33,117 bases of DNA from Syntrophus sp. (in: bacteria) (GCA_013824835.1 PNOM01000028.1:1-33117), one strand, 5' to 3'; positions 17,474-24,761 are shown, counted from the first letter of the stretch. Numbers and translations are program-made. The notes: generated by a model not told the origin, from the letters alone.

Positions 17474-18121
17474 ATGGACAAAATCCTCAGAATCAATGAG
17501 ATATTCAAAAGCATACAGGGAGAATCGACATACGTTGGATTACCCTGTGTTTTTATCAGAATGACAGGCTGCAATTTGAGGTGCATTTACTGCGATACTG
17601 CATACGCCTACGAAGAAGGTCAGGACTGGACCATTGATCAGATACTTCAATATATTAAGCAGTTTAACTGTAATATCGTAGAAATTACTGGAGGGGAACC
17701 TCTTATCCAGGCGGAAACATTGCCTCTTATCAGAGAGCTGTCTGATAGAGGCTACAAGGTGCTCATCGAAACAAACGGCACCAGGGATATCAGCCCAATA
17801 GACCAAAGGGCAACAATCATTATGGACATCAAGTGCCCTGAGAGCGGTGTGAGCCGAGAAAACCGATGGCCGAATATATCCCATCTTAAAGATACTGATG
17901 AGGTCAAGTTCGTAATCGGGAGCAGGAGAGATTATACATGGGCCCTATCCAAAATCAATAGATTCAGCCTCGACACACGGTGTACGGTCTTGTTTTCGCC
18001 AGCCTACGGAAGTCTGTCCCCTCAAGTGCTCGCTGAATGGATATTGAAAGACAACCTTAATGTACGATTTCAGTTGCAACTCCACAAATACATATGGGAC
18101 CCCGGGAAAAGGGGCGTATAA
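17474..18121 (+). CDS. queE: 7-carboxy-7-deazaguanine synthase QueE
   Basis: QueE is a radical SAM enzyme that contracts 6-carboxytetrahydropterin to 7-carboxy-7-deazaguanine, directly after QueD in queuosine synthesis. The CX3CX2C cluster motif is Cys33, Cys37 and Cys40 (GCNLRCIYCD). It is preceded by the family segment IFKSIQGEST and followed by ITGGEPL and IETNGT. The 215-residue length is normal and the end LQLHKYIWDP is typical. It is the last gene of the + strand block and converges on the solute-binding protein gene, with only 27 bases between stops and no evident terminator there. Confidence 0.95.
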   Translation: MDKILRINEIFKSIQGESTYVGLPCVFIRMTGCNLRCIYCDTAYAYEEGQDWTIDQILQYIKQFNCNIVEITGGEPLIQAETLPLIRELSDRGYKVLIETNGTRDISPIDQRATIIMDIKCPESGVSRENRWPNISHLKDTDEVKFVIGSRRDYTWALSKINRFSLDTRCTVLFSPAYGSLSPQVLAEWILKDNLNVRFQLQLHKYIWDPGKRGV

Positions 18122-18148
18122 GAAAAGGGCGCTCCATGCTGTTTTGAG

Positions 18149-19738
18149 CTATGGGGATATGGAAAACTCAGCAATATTATGGAATATGCCTATAGGCGAG
18201 GGCGCTATACCTTGAATCCTCTTATGGGCAATAAAGAGACCGTCGGCATTATAGAGAAAAACACAAGGCTGATCTATGGCAATGATTTCATGTACTTGCC
18301 GGTATATGGTTTTCCGTTTCCCCAAATCAGCTGTCGTTCTCCCCTGTTCAAGCAGTCTGTCCACTTCCGGGCTTTTGTATGACAGGAAGTTCCAGTCACC
18401 ATTAGTGGTCTTGCTCGAATGCCAGAGATCGAAGAGGTCCGGGTCCCAGATGTAGGCCCTTGAGAGCACTATGGCCTCGAATTCGCGGTTGCGAATAACG
18501 GTATGCCTGAATGTCTGCCACTCTATCTGACTGACTTTCGCGTTAACCCCCAGGGCTTTCAAATTACTCTGTATAATCTGGGCGGCCTTGATATTATCTT
18601 CACTTTCGAAATTGGTGAGGATGGTAAAGGAAAAGGCATGACCGTCTTTTTGCAGAACGCCGTCATTGCCCCTACGCCAGCCAGCCTCATTGAAGAGTTG
18701 GGCTGCCTTTGCAGGATCATAATCAAAGCGTGGGGCCCTGGTGTTTGCGTAAGGGCTTATCAAAGGATATGGCCCTGCTGCTCTGTCTCCGAAGCCGAAG
18801 AGGACCGCCTCTACAATGGCATTCTTGTCAATGCCGTGGCTTATTGCCTGCCGCACCCGTATATCCTGAAATCTCCGATCCAGGAGATTAAAACCGAGAA
18901 AACCGTAACGGAAGGAAGGGCTCCGGTATTTGTTAAAACTACGGCTGAGATTATCGGTATTGGCCAACTTGCCGAATTGGACCGGTGAAGACTCAATCAG
19001 ATCAACATTACCTGTCTTGAGTTCCAAAAATCGTGTTGTTGGGTCAGGGATGATTTTCACCACTATGCGTCTGGTTTTGGGAGAACCCACAAAATGACCG
19101 TCAAAGGATTCGAGTACAAGCTGTTGTCCTGGGACCCATTCCTTCAGCTTGTAAGGTCCAGTCCCTACAGGAAGCCTGTTAAAAGGGCTGTTGTCAATAT
19201 CCTGATGATTAAAAATATGCTCAGGGATTATGCCTATGGTCCAGCTTATAAGGGCAGATCCAAAAGGCTGTTTGTATAAAATCTCCACCGTGTAGGGGTC
19301 AGGGGCGCTGACATCTTTCACAGGACCAAATTGGGCGCTGTGGGGGGTCGATACAGCAGTCGATGTGATCGTTCTATATGTGAATACAACGTCTTTGGAG
19401 GTCATCTCCTTTCCATCATGCCATACAACCCCTCTTCTCAGATGGAATATAAGTTTCAGCCCATCCTTTGATTGGTCCCAGGACTCGGCAAGGTCGCCAA
19501 TAATATTCAGATTACGGTCCAGTTTTGTGAGGCCATTGAAAATCCAGCCGCTTATTACATAGGAGTTCAAATCGGATAAAAAGACCGGATTCAGCGTGTG
19601 CGGCTCTGACGGAAAGGCAACAGTAATCGTGTCGGTCCGTTTTGTCCTGTCCTTATTATTGCAACCCAGGCCCGACAGCAAGAAATATGTCAGGAGCAGT
19701 GCAATGAATACCGTTGATGTTCGGCGCCGTAACCTCAT
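18149..19738 (-). CDS. family-5 ABC solute-binding lipoprotein (NikA/DppA-like)
   Basis: This 529-residue periplasmic binding protein has a lipoprotein signal with lipobox SGLG-Cys26. The SBP_bac_5 pattern follows: TLNPVFLSDLNSYVISGWIFNGL, LAESWDQSKDGLKLIFHLRRGVVWHDG and, later, VRQAISHGIDKNAIVEAVLFG. The family binds peptides, nickel chelates or similar ligands. Its place as the last gene of a NikR-linked group makes a nickel chelate the favoured ligand, but this is inference. No permease or ATPase adjoins it. The start is odd: a 15-base tandem duplication repeats the ATG region (see separate entry), and GAGG within the copy supplies the ribosome-binding site. Confidence 0.88.
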   Translation of the reverse strand: MRLRRRTSTVFIALLLTYFLLSGLGCNNKDRTKRTDTITVAFPSEPHTLNPVFLSDLNSYVISGWIFNGLTKLDRNLNIIGDLAESWDQSKDGLKLIFHLRRGVVWHDGKEMTSKDVVFTYRTITSTAVSTPHSAQFGPVKDVSAPDPYTVEILYKQPFGSALISWTIGIIPEHIFNHQDIDNSPFNRLPVGTGPYKLKEWVPGQQLVLESFDGHFVGSPKTRRIVVKIIPDPTTRFLELKTGNVDLIESSPVQFGKLANTDNLSRSFNKYRSPSFRYGFLGFNLLDRRFQDIRVRQAISHGIDKNAIVEAVLFGFGDRAAGPYPLISPYANTRAPRFDYDPAKAAQLFNEAGWRRGNDGVLQKDGHAFSFTILTNFESEDNIKAAQIIQSNLKALGVNAKVSQIEWQTFRHTVIRNREFEAIVLSRAYIWDPDLFDLWHSSKTTNGDWNFLSYKSPEVDRLLEQGRTTADLGKRKTIYRQVHEIIAIDQPCVFLYNADGLFIAHKRIQGIAPSPIGIFHNIAEFSISP

Positions 19739-19757
19739 TTAACGTAACCTCATTTAA
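19728..19757 (-). repeat. 15-base tandem duplication at the solute-binding protein start
   Basis: The 15-base unit CGTAACCTCATTTAA (+ strand) occurs twice in direct succession, at 19728-19742 and 19743-19757. On the coding (-) strand each copy holds ATGAGGTTACG. The upstream copy starts immediately after the TonB receptor stop (TAAATG) and encodes only M-R-L-R before TAA. The downstream copy is the true start, M-R-L-R-R-R-T. Both lie in the same frame. Confidence 0.9.
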
Positions 19758-21856
19758 TAATAGGCCTTTATTCCAAGCCCGATATTCCTTCCCGCAGCAG
19801 GGAATCCAAACCTTTCCTGATAGTATGCATTGAAAAGGTTGCGGGCATAGAGATTGACTTCAAGAAATGGCGTGACAGGGCACGACCCCTCCAGGTCCAT
19901 GGTAAAATACCCGTTCTGTGTCCTTACTCTTAAATCAGTATTATAGAGAATATTGTCGTTATAGATGACCTGCTGGCTTGAGACATAGGTGGCATAAAGG
20001 GTAATTTTCTCCTTCCATGAACCCTTGTACTGGATGCCTGCATTAAACTTGTGCTCAGGCAGACCGGGGATCTGATTAAAGTTACGATCAGAGGTGTTTA
20101 CAAAGTTGGCTACAAAAGGGTCGCCTTTTGTTTTGGTTTTTTGATATGTATAATTGGCAAAAGAGGAAAACATCTTGTTAAGCTGGCGGGTTATGCTGAG
20201 CTCGATCCCGTAGATGTTGGCCCTGTCTATATTGTATGATACAAAATTGATGAGATCGAAATGTATATAGTCCTTAATGATGTAATAATATGGCGATATC
20301 TCGATCTTTGTTTTTCCCGGAAGCATTGCCTTCCAGCCTCCCTGGAGCATAATGCCATCTTCTTTGTTAAAGGACAGATTGCTTGTATTAACCCCTGCGT
20401 CGGGAGAATAGTGCCAGTAATACTCCGGGAGGGTAGGCAGCCTCAGGGCCCTCGCAATGCTTATGTAGGCAAGGGCGTCCTTGTTGTAATTGTAGGTAAT
20501 CTTGAGTGACGGCGCAAACCCGTCCATAGAGATATTGGGTATGCCTTCAGCTTTGCCCGCCGGGCCTGCCATGCCGTGGAATGATGAATACCTGATCCCA
20601 GGTGTGACAAGAAACTTCTTTTCCAGAAAAGATATATCATCCATGGCAAAGATACCATAGACATTTGAGTTGACATAATTGCCGTTCCTGAAGGGCGCCC
20701 TGAAATCATCGGAGTAGTTTTTGTCCCCGTCGTCTTTAAGACGTTTTGCGTCAAGGCCCATGGTGAACGTGTGATTCCTGAAGTTGTACTTGTACGTGGT
20801 GTCAAAACCGTAGGATCGGTCGTCATAGAACTCTTTGTGAAAAACCCTGCCCAGGGCGACCTTCGTATTGTACGCCTCTCTGTTTCCGTAATTCTCCCAG
20901 TATCTCATGGTGAGGAGGCTGTTTGAGAAGGTCTGGTCGTATCCGATGTTGTAGGTAAGTTTGGTCCTGTTCCACCAGCTCCCCCGCTCAGGATATGCGC
21001 CCATGCCGCCGTACATGATTTCTCCGTCCGATGCGGGATAGTTCCTGATTTTAGGGGTATCATAATAGGCGGAATCATAATTTTTGTTCATCCTGTTAGC
21101 CACAATGAAGCCTTTATTGACTTCTACATACTGAATGTCTCCGTAGAGTTTACCCTTCCATGGAAACTCATATCCGAGGCGGAGACCGGCATTCTTCATT
21201 TTATAATCCCCGTTATAAAGATAGCCGTTACTCTCTGCATATCCGCCTGTTATTGAGTATTCCAAGGCCCCCGGTTTCCAGCTGTGATAAAAGTCTCCCT
21301 TTTTTGTATTAAAGCTTCCCGCAGATACCTGCGCTTCAATCTCAGGGGTTTTTTGTGGTTTTCTGGTGACGAGATTGATTGCGCCCCCGAGGGCATTCCC
21401 ATATCGGGGATCACTGACACCCTTGATTATTTCTATCTCCTGAATATTTGTCAGGGGAATGGAACTCCAGTCGATAAAATTCCCCCCTGCCGTACCGGGA
21501 GCATTCAGGGTCCTGCCATCAATGCTGACCACAATCCGGGAAGAACCAAACCCGCGGATCTTTATGGAATCGTCATCAATGGCTGCCCCGACCTCCTGGG
21601 GTCTCTGGACATCGATACCAGGCAGCCTCTTGAGTGCAGAGTCGAGAGTGCTTCCCGTTCCCTGGAGAAGGGCCTTTGGAATAATGACCGTCTTGTTGGG
21701 GGTTTCCGGATCATCGTTAACCGGAGTAGCGGTCACAAGGATCTCTTCAAGTTCAACCGGTTTTGCTGACCCTCCTTCTTTTTTTGCCTCTTCCGCGGCA
21801 AATCCCCATGATGCAAGGGTTAGTATGCAGAGAAAAACAAATAATACGTGACCCAT
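19754..21856 (-). CDS. TonB-dependent outer-membrane receptor
   Basis: This is a 700-residue TonB-dependent receptor that would import a scarce ligand across the outer membrane using TonB-ExbBD energy. It has an N-terminal signal peptide (about 1-20, ending WGFA), a TonB-box-like LEEILVTATPV near 37-47, a plug domain (about 55-165, with IKIRGFGSSRIVVSIDGR and YGNALGGAINLVTRKP) and a 22-strand-type barrel ending GLGIKAYY. The terminal residue is Tyr rather than the commoner Phe. The ligand is not evident from sequence. The NikR operator upstream of the preceding gene suggests a nickel chelate. AAGGAGAC precedes the ATG, which directly follows the methyltransferase stop. Confidence 0.93.
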   Translation of the reverse strand: MGHVLFVFLCILTLASWGFAAEEAKKEGGSAKPVELEEILVTATPVNDDPETPNKTVIIPKALLQGTGSTLDSALKRLPGIDVQRPQEVGAAIDDDSIKIRGFGSSRIVVSIDGRTLNAPGTAGGNFIDWSSIPLTNIQEIEIIKGVSDPRYGNALGGAINLVTRKPQKTPEIEAQVSAGSFNTKKGDFYHSWKPGALEYSITGGYAESNGYLYNGDYKMKNAGLRLGYEFPWKGKLYGDIQYVEVNKGFIVANRMNKNYDSAYYDTPKIRNYPASDGEIMYGGMGAYPERGSWWNRTKLTYNIGYDQTFSNSLLTMRYWENYGNREAYNTKVALGRVFHKEFYDDRSYGFDTTYKYNFRNHTFTMGLDAKRLKDDGDKNYSDDFRAPFRNGNYVNSNVYGIFAMDDISFLEKKFLVTPGIRYSSFHGMAGPAGKAEGIPNISMDGFAPSLKITYNYNKDALAYISIARALRLPTLPEYYWHYSPDAGVNTSNLSFNKEDGIMLQGGWKAMLPGKTKIEISPYYYIIKDYIHFDLINFVSYNIDRANIYGIELSITRQLNKMFSSFANYTYQKTKTKGDPFVANFVNTSDRNFNQIPGLPEHKFNAGIQYKGSWKEKITLYATYVSSQQVIYNDNILYNTDLRVRTQNGYFTMDLEGSCPVTPFLEVNLYARNLFNAYYQERFGFPAAGRNIGLGIKAYY

Positions 21857-22558
21857 TTATGTCTCCTTTTTGTTCCACCAGTAGAGATGGACAGTTGCTT
21901 TATCGGGGAGCCGGAAATAGCCCCCCCTAAAAATAAGATTTGATCGAAGCTCCTTTTGCTCCAGGTTGTTCGGCATTCGTCCCATGCGGAATGCCCAGTG
22001 TTCAACCGTCTCATCCTCGCTATGATAGACAAATGAGCTTTCCGCCTCATAAGACCCGGAGAATTGCAGGCGGTAATTGAGTGAGGAGGCCATTCTATCC
22101 AAGTCATTTACCTCAACTTCGGTGGCCACAAACACATGGGCCGGAAACGTGAGAAACATTCGCTCCAGGACTTCCGCAAAGTTTGTACCCATGAGATGGA
22201 GACTGTTGCAGGCCAGAATGAGATCAAAGCCTTTGTATTCGTAGCAGGGGATATCCTCCCACCTCCGCTTATCCACAACGATGCTGCCATTCAGGTTGGC
22301 ATTAGTTCCCGTTTGTCCATACAGAAGGCTTCTCATGCAGGCTGAAGGTTCGATTAGGGTGACTTCGCATCCCATTTCAACAAGAGGCAGACTGAGGACC
22401 CCTCCCCCTCCGCCCACATCAAGCACCTTCCAACCGGACTCGACCGTATCAGACAGAGTCTTAATTACCTTTTCGTGATATTGATTGTGACGAACCCATA
22501 AATCGTACCACCGTGCATTGTTATCCCAGTACTCTACAGTGGTAATTCTTTCTCTCAT
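21857..22558 (-). CDS. class I SAM-dependent methyltransferase
   Basis: This 233-residue Rossmann-fold methyltransferase has motif I VLDVGGGGG at 45-53 and an acidic residue at the end of strand 2 (LIEPS, Glu70). A post-motif II region, FDLILACNSLHLMGT, is typical of small-molecule methyltransferases. The N-terminal region is rich in Trp, Tyr and Asn. The substrate is unknown. It is the first gene of a group with the TonB receptor and binding protein and is preceded by a NikR-type operator. It may therefore act on a metal-binding small molecule, but it could equally be a regulator-linked enzyme unrelated to transport. The ribosome-binding site is weak. Confidence 0.85.
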   Translation of the reverse strand: MRERITTVEYWDNNARWYDLWVRHNQYHEKVIKTLSDTVESGWKVLDVGGGGGVLSLPLVEMGCEVTLIEPSACMRSLLYGQTGTNANLNGSIVVDKRRWEDIPCYEYKGFDLILACNSLHLMGTNFAEVLERMFLTFPAHVFVATEVEVNDLDRMASSLNYRLQFSGSYEAESSFVYHSEDETVEHWAFRMGRMPNNLEQKELRSNLIFRGGYFRLPDKATVHLYWWNKKET

Positions 22559-22625
22559 GATAGTCTCTTTCGTGGTGGTTCGTCCCTTGTTCCCAGCAAC
22601 AGAGGTTACTTAAAGCAAAACAGCA

Positions 22626-22652
22626 GTATTACATTACATATTATCGTGTTAC
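22626..22652. promoter_or_regulatory. candidate NikR operator before the methyltransferase-TonB group
   Basis: GTATTAC at 22626-22632 and GTGTTAC at 22646-22652 form a direct repeat with 13 bases between them. The same arrangement occurs in the nikR promoter. It lies 68 bases upstream of the methyltransferase start, where a promoter would be expected (TAATAT on the - strand falls inside the spacer). The match to the E. coli inverted-repeat operator is poor. Confidence 0.55.
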
Positions 22653-22673
22653 TATGCGGCAAAAAATATATGA

Positions 22674-23090
22674 TTAACCAATGCTCTCACCTGTGCTGGA
22701 CATGCTCAAAATCCCATGTTTTACGCCTTTGATGGAGGTCAACATATCAGCCAGCCTCTTGACTTCAACAGGGTTTCCCCTTACTGCCACAATTTCAAGG
22801 CAATTATTGTGATCCAGGTGGATGTGCTGGGTTGAGATAATCGCTTTTTGGAAATTATGCTGGATATCCGTGATCCTGTTAAGAAGGTCTTTTCTGTGGT
22901 GGTCATAAATCAGGGTGATGGCGCCTGCGATATCCTCACCCTCCTGCCACTCCTTTTTGATTAATTCCTGGCGGATAAGATCACGAAAGGCCTCTGATCT
23001 GTTCGTATAGTTCCTCTCCTTGATAAGCTTATCGAATTTCTCCAACAACTCATTGCTGATTGACACCCCGAATCTGACCAGTTCCGACAT
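22674..23090 (-). CDS. nikR: nickel-responsive regulator NikR
   Basis: NikR is a ribbon-helix-helix repressor that controls nickel uptake when it binds Ni(II). The ATG at 23090 gives 138 residues beginning MSELVRFGVSIS, close to the family's usual length; an in-frame TTG at 23147 lies in the promoter. The DNA-contacting strand reads R-F-G-V-S, so the three key positions are Arg, Gly and Ser rather than the Arg-Thr-Thr of E. coli. The ACT-like metal domain keeps the nickel ligands: a His in IQHNF, the two His of QHIHLDH and the Cys of NNCLE. It has its own promoter and operator upstream, suggesting autoregulation. Confidence 0.93.
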   Translation of the reverse strand: MSELVRFGVSISNELLEKFDKLIKERNYTNRSEAFRDLIRQELIKKEWQEGEDIAGAITLIYDHHRKDLLNRITDIQHNFQKAIISTQHIHLDHNNCLEIVAVRGNPVEVKRLADMLTSIKGVKHGILSMSSTGESIG

Positions 23091-23101
23091 TTTTTGCCCC
23101 A

Positions 23102-23128
23102 GTAATACGTAATATACAATAGTAGCAC
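23102..23128. promoter_or_regulatory. candidate NikR operator in the nikR promoter
   Basis: On the - strand, GTGCTAC (23128-23122) and GTATTAC (23108-23102) form a direct repeat separated by 13 bases. The first heptamer overlaps the -10 box of the nikR promoter, a position suited to repression. The layout matches the site at 22626-22652. Confidence 0.55.
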
Positions 23129-23147
23129 TGCAAGAACACAATTTCAA
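23119..23147 (-). promoter_or_regulatory. nikR promoter
   Basis: On the - strand, TTGAAA (23147-23142) is followed after 17 bases by TACTAT (23124-23119), a near-consensus sigma-70 promoter. Transcription would begin near 23112, about 22 bases before the nikR ATG at 23090. Confidence 0.6.
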
Positions 23148-23374
23148 TGATTATTTATGAGCATTTTCATAACAGGCGGTAGGGATTGCTTTTCTCTCTA
23201 CGAAGCCTGGCACGGAGAGGTAATTTCCACCCGCCTCCTACCCCCCCCTCCACCCACCGACAAAGTTGTTTTTTCTACGGTGTCCGGGTCGTAAATGCAA
23301 TCATCGATGGCGCTATGCCCCTGTCACAAGGCTATTTGTTTGTTGCCAACTTTGACTGTTCCTTGAAAAGAATA
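23148..23374. other. non-coding stretch between nikR and the antitoxin gene
   Basis: No credible gene is seen here. The region holds the first copy of a 90-base repeat (23187-23276) and otherwise unremarkable sequence up to the toxin-antitoxin promoter. Short open frames exist on both strands but lack ribosome-binding sites and recognisable protein features. Confidence 0.6.
23187..23276 (+). repeat. 90-base dispersed repeat, copy 1
   Basis: This segment matches 24762-24851. Of the first 42 bases, 39 are identical and the three differences are transitions. The second half is a C-rich tract ending in a T-run, matching with small gaps. CTCTC at 23194-23198 can pair with GAGAG at 23215-23219. 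It lies 154 bases upstream of the antitoxin start and in the same orientation. Confidence 0.85.
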
Positions 23375-23404
23375 TTGACTGACATATTTAAAGTACGTTA
23401 TAAT
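23375..23404 (+). promoter_or_regulatory. toxin-antitoxin promoter
   Basis: TTGACT at 23375-23380 and TATAAT at 23399-23404 are separated by 18 bases, a strong sigma-70 promoter. The expected start point is near 23411, which excludes the ATG at 23403 as the antitoxin start and supports 23430. Confidence 0.75.
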
Positions 23405-23413
23405 GTACGTTAT
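23393..23413 (+). promoter_or_regulatory. candidate autoregulatory operator of the toxin-antitoxin pair
   Basis: GTACGTTAT occurs at 23393-23401 and again at 23405-23413, spanning the -10 box and the transcription start. The middle part ACGTTATAATGT is also an imperfect palindrome. Phd-type antitoxins usually repress their own promoter by binding such repeats. Confidence 0.55.
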
Positions 23414-23429
23414 TTATGTGAGGTGCTAT

Positions 23430-23711
23430 ATGAAAAGAGTTAGAGTCAACGAAGATATCAGGCCAATGTCGGAGTTTCGCACTGGCATTGCTTCCTTCCT
23501 TAAACAAATACACGACACAAAACGTCCCATGATTATCACGCAACATGGCAAAGGAGTAGCCGTTCTGCTCGATGCGGGCGAATATGAGGCAATGCAGGAG
23601 AGAATAGAGTTGCTGCAGGACATACAGACATCCATCGGTCAGATTGAAGCTGGTCAGGGAGTGGACCATGACCAGGCCAAAAGAACTGTATTAAACCGGA
23701 TCAGGAAATGA
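23430..23711 (+). CDS. Phd/YefM-type antitoxin
   Basis: This 93-residue protein matches the Phd/YefM antitoxin family: RPMSEFRTGIASFLKQIHDTKRPMIITQHGKGVAVLLDAGEYEAM is the N-terminal DNA-binding and dimerisation part, and the C-terminal half is a toxin-binding tail rich in Gln, Glu and Asp. The ATG at 23430 follows GAGGTG and lies about 19 bases after the predicted transcription start. It overlaps the toxin gene by four bases (ATGA). It should neutralise the toxin and repress the operon. Confidence 0.92.
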   Translation: MKRVRVNEDIRPMSEFRTGIASFLKQIHDTKRPMIITQHGKGVAVLLDAGEYEAMQERIELLQDIQTSIGQIEAGQGVDHDQAKRTVLNRIRK

Positions 23712-24004
23712 AGATTATCTGGTCTCCTCTCGCAATAGACAGGCTCTCAGAGATAGCCACATACATCGCCCAAGAGAATCCCACTGCTGCAGAAAAGTGG
23801 GTAGACACGGTTTTTCGGAAGGTGGAAGACCTGCAGAACTTCCCTGAAAGTGGCATGGTCATACCTGAAACCGAAAACAAAACCATAAGAGAGCTGATAT
23901 ACGGAAACTACCGATTGATTTACCGGCTTGAAGAGAAGAGGATTTCAGTGCTAACTGTTCGGCACGGAAAGCAGGTCTTGCCGGTTGATGAAATTACGGC
24001 ATAA
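23708..24004 (+). CDS. RelE/ParE-family toxin
   Basis: This 98-residue protein is a RelE/ParE superfamily toxin. The pattern is MKIIWSPLAIDRLSEIATYIAQENPTAAEKWVDTVFRKVEDLQNFPESGM, then IRELIYGNYRLIYRLEEKRISVLTVRHGKQVLP. ParE proteins poison DNA gyrase and RelE proteins cleave mRNA; the ParE-like YRLIYR...VLTVRHG arrangement is compatible with either. It is translationally coupled to the antitoxin. Its stop codon falls within the left arm of an attC-like hairpin. Confidence 0.92.
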   Translation: MKIIWSPLAIDRLSEIATYIAQENPTAAEKWVDTVFRKVEDLQNFPESGMVIPETENKTIRELIYGNYRLIYRLEEKRISVLTVRHGKQVLPVDEITA

Positions 24005-24065
24005 CCCTTATTGTCCCGGATCGGCGGGAAAGGACACCCGCCTTCCGGTGACACTGGCGTTAGGA
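23999..24065. other. attC-like hairpin at the toxin stop codon
   Basis: The outer boxes are GCATAAC (23999-24005) and GTTAGGA (24059-24065). The inner boxes are TTGTCCC (24011-24017) and GGTGACA (24047-24053). Each outer-inner pair is separated by exactly five bases. The inner boxes pair with one extrahelical base (T24049) and lead into a long GC stem: CCGGA/TCCGG, then GGCGGG at 24023-24028 with CCCGCC at 24037-24042, around an eight-base loop. This is the layout of an integron cassette recombination site, although both outer boxes depart from the RYYYAAC/GTTRRRY consensus. A plain hairpin or terminator without a T-run is the alternative. Confidence 0.4.
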
Positions 24066-24123
24066 CAGGCGGCGGTGTTGTTGCCTATGAAGCGCATTTC
24101 TTCCCGATCAAAGACCTTGCGCG

Positions 24124-24152
24124 TTGAAAAGACGATTTCCTTCTGCTATACT
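24124..24152 (+). promoter_or_regulatory. promoter of the STAS gene
   Basis: TTGAAA at 24124-24129 and TATACT at 24147-24152 are spaced by 17 bases, a near-consensus sigma-70 promoter. It gives the STAS gene its own transcript with a leader of about 105 bases. Confidence 0.6.
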
Positions 24153-24263
24153 TAATCAGGGCAAAGGGCCATAGAAGGCATGGAGGTATCTATAACCCCG
24201 TAGGCAGTAAAGGGATCATTGAGATAAGACCACAGAGTCCATTATATGGAAAGGAGAATAGGG

Positions 24264-24641
24264 ATGTCTCTTACGACAAAGATTGAAAACAAAAGGCCAG
24301 GCTATTCCCTGGTCACATTGTCCGGTCGTCTTGACGGGCAAACTTTTGCTGAGTGTGAGGCACAAATCGCCCCTTTGCTGGTTCCATCTACGAAGATCAT
24401 CATGTTTGACATGACCGGTCTTAATTACATAAGCAGCATGGGATTGCGTATCGTACTGAAGGTGAGAAAATTTGTTGAAGGCAACAACGGCAGCTTTCAC
24501 ATGATCAACTTGCAACCCCAGATAGAAAAGGTGTTCGAGATCGCAAACCTGCTGGGGGATATGAAGCTATTTGTCAGTGTCGAGGAGGCTGACCAATACT
24601 TCGATGCCATGCAGATGAAGGTATTGAATAACGAAATTTGA
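24264..24641 (+). CDS. STAS-domain anti-sigma factor antagonist
   Basis: This is a 125-residue single-domain STAS protein of the SpoIIAA/RsbV type. ATG 24264 is preferred over ATG 24246 because AGGAG at 24251-24255 lies at the right distance before it. The family core is VTLSGRLDGQTFAECEAQI, then IIMFDMTGLNYISSMGLRIVL. Ser57 or Ser58 in YISSMG matches the phosphorylated serine of SpoIIAA. Such proteins bind anti-sigma kinases or related partners depending on phosphorylation. No anti-sigma kinase or phosphatase is in the window, so its partner is unknown. Confidence 0.9.
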   Translation: MSLTTKIENKRPGYSLVTLSGRLDGQTFAECEAQIAPLLVPSTKIIMFDMTGLNYISSMGLRIVLKVRKFVEGNNGSFHMINLQPQIEKVFEIANLLGDMKLFVSVEEADQYFDAMQMKVLNNEI

Positions 24642-24761
24642 CCGGATTCCCTTTACCATTGGTGGAGTTTGTATATTACTCTCCGTGATCCTTGTTTTTC
24701 ATAACCTGTAATTCCAATTCTAACTCAAAGCCCTATCTTCTTTGCCGGAAGCGAAAGAGAC

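Noticed and set aside
18122-18148. Bidirectional terminator between queE and the binding protein
   Set aside because: The 27-base gap contains no stable stem with T-runs.
22559-22673. E. coli-type NikR palindrome
   Set aside because: The best GTATTA arm has no matching inverted arm at the E. coli spacing. The direct repeat with 13-base spacing explains the region better.
23403-23429. Upstream ATG for the antitoxin
   Set aside because: It falls on the -10 box of a strong promoter and would lie before the transcription start. The ATG at 23430 has GAGGTG at proper spacing.
24066-24123. Remnant of a coding gene after the attC-like hairpin
   Set aside because: All six short frames were read by eye and none gave a recognisable protein fragment.
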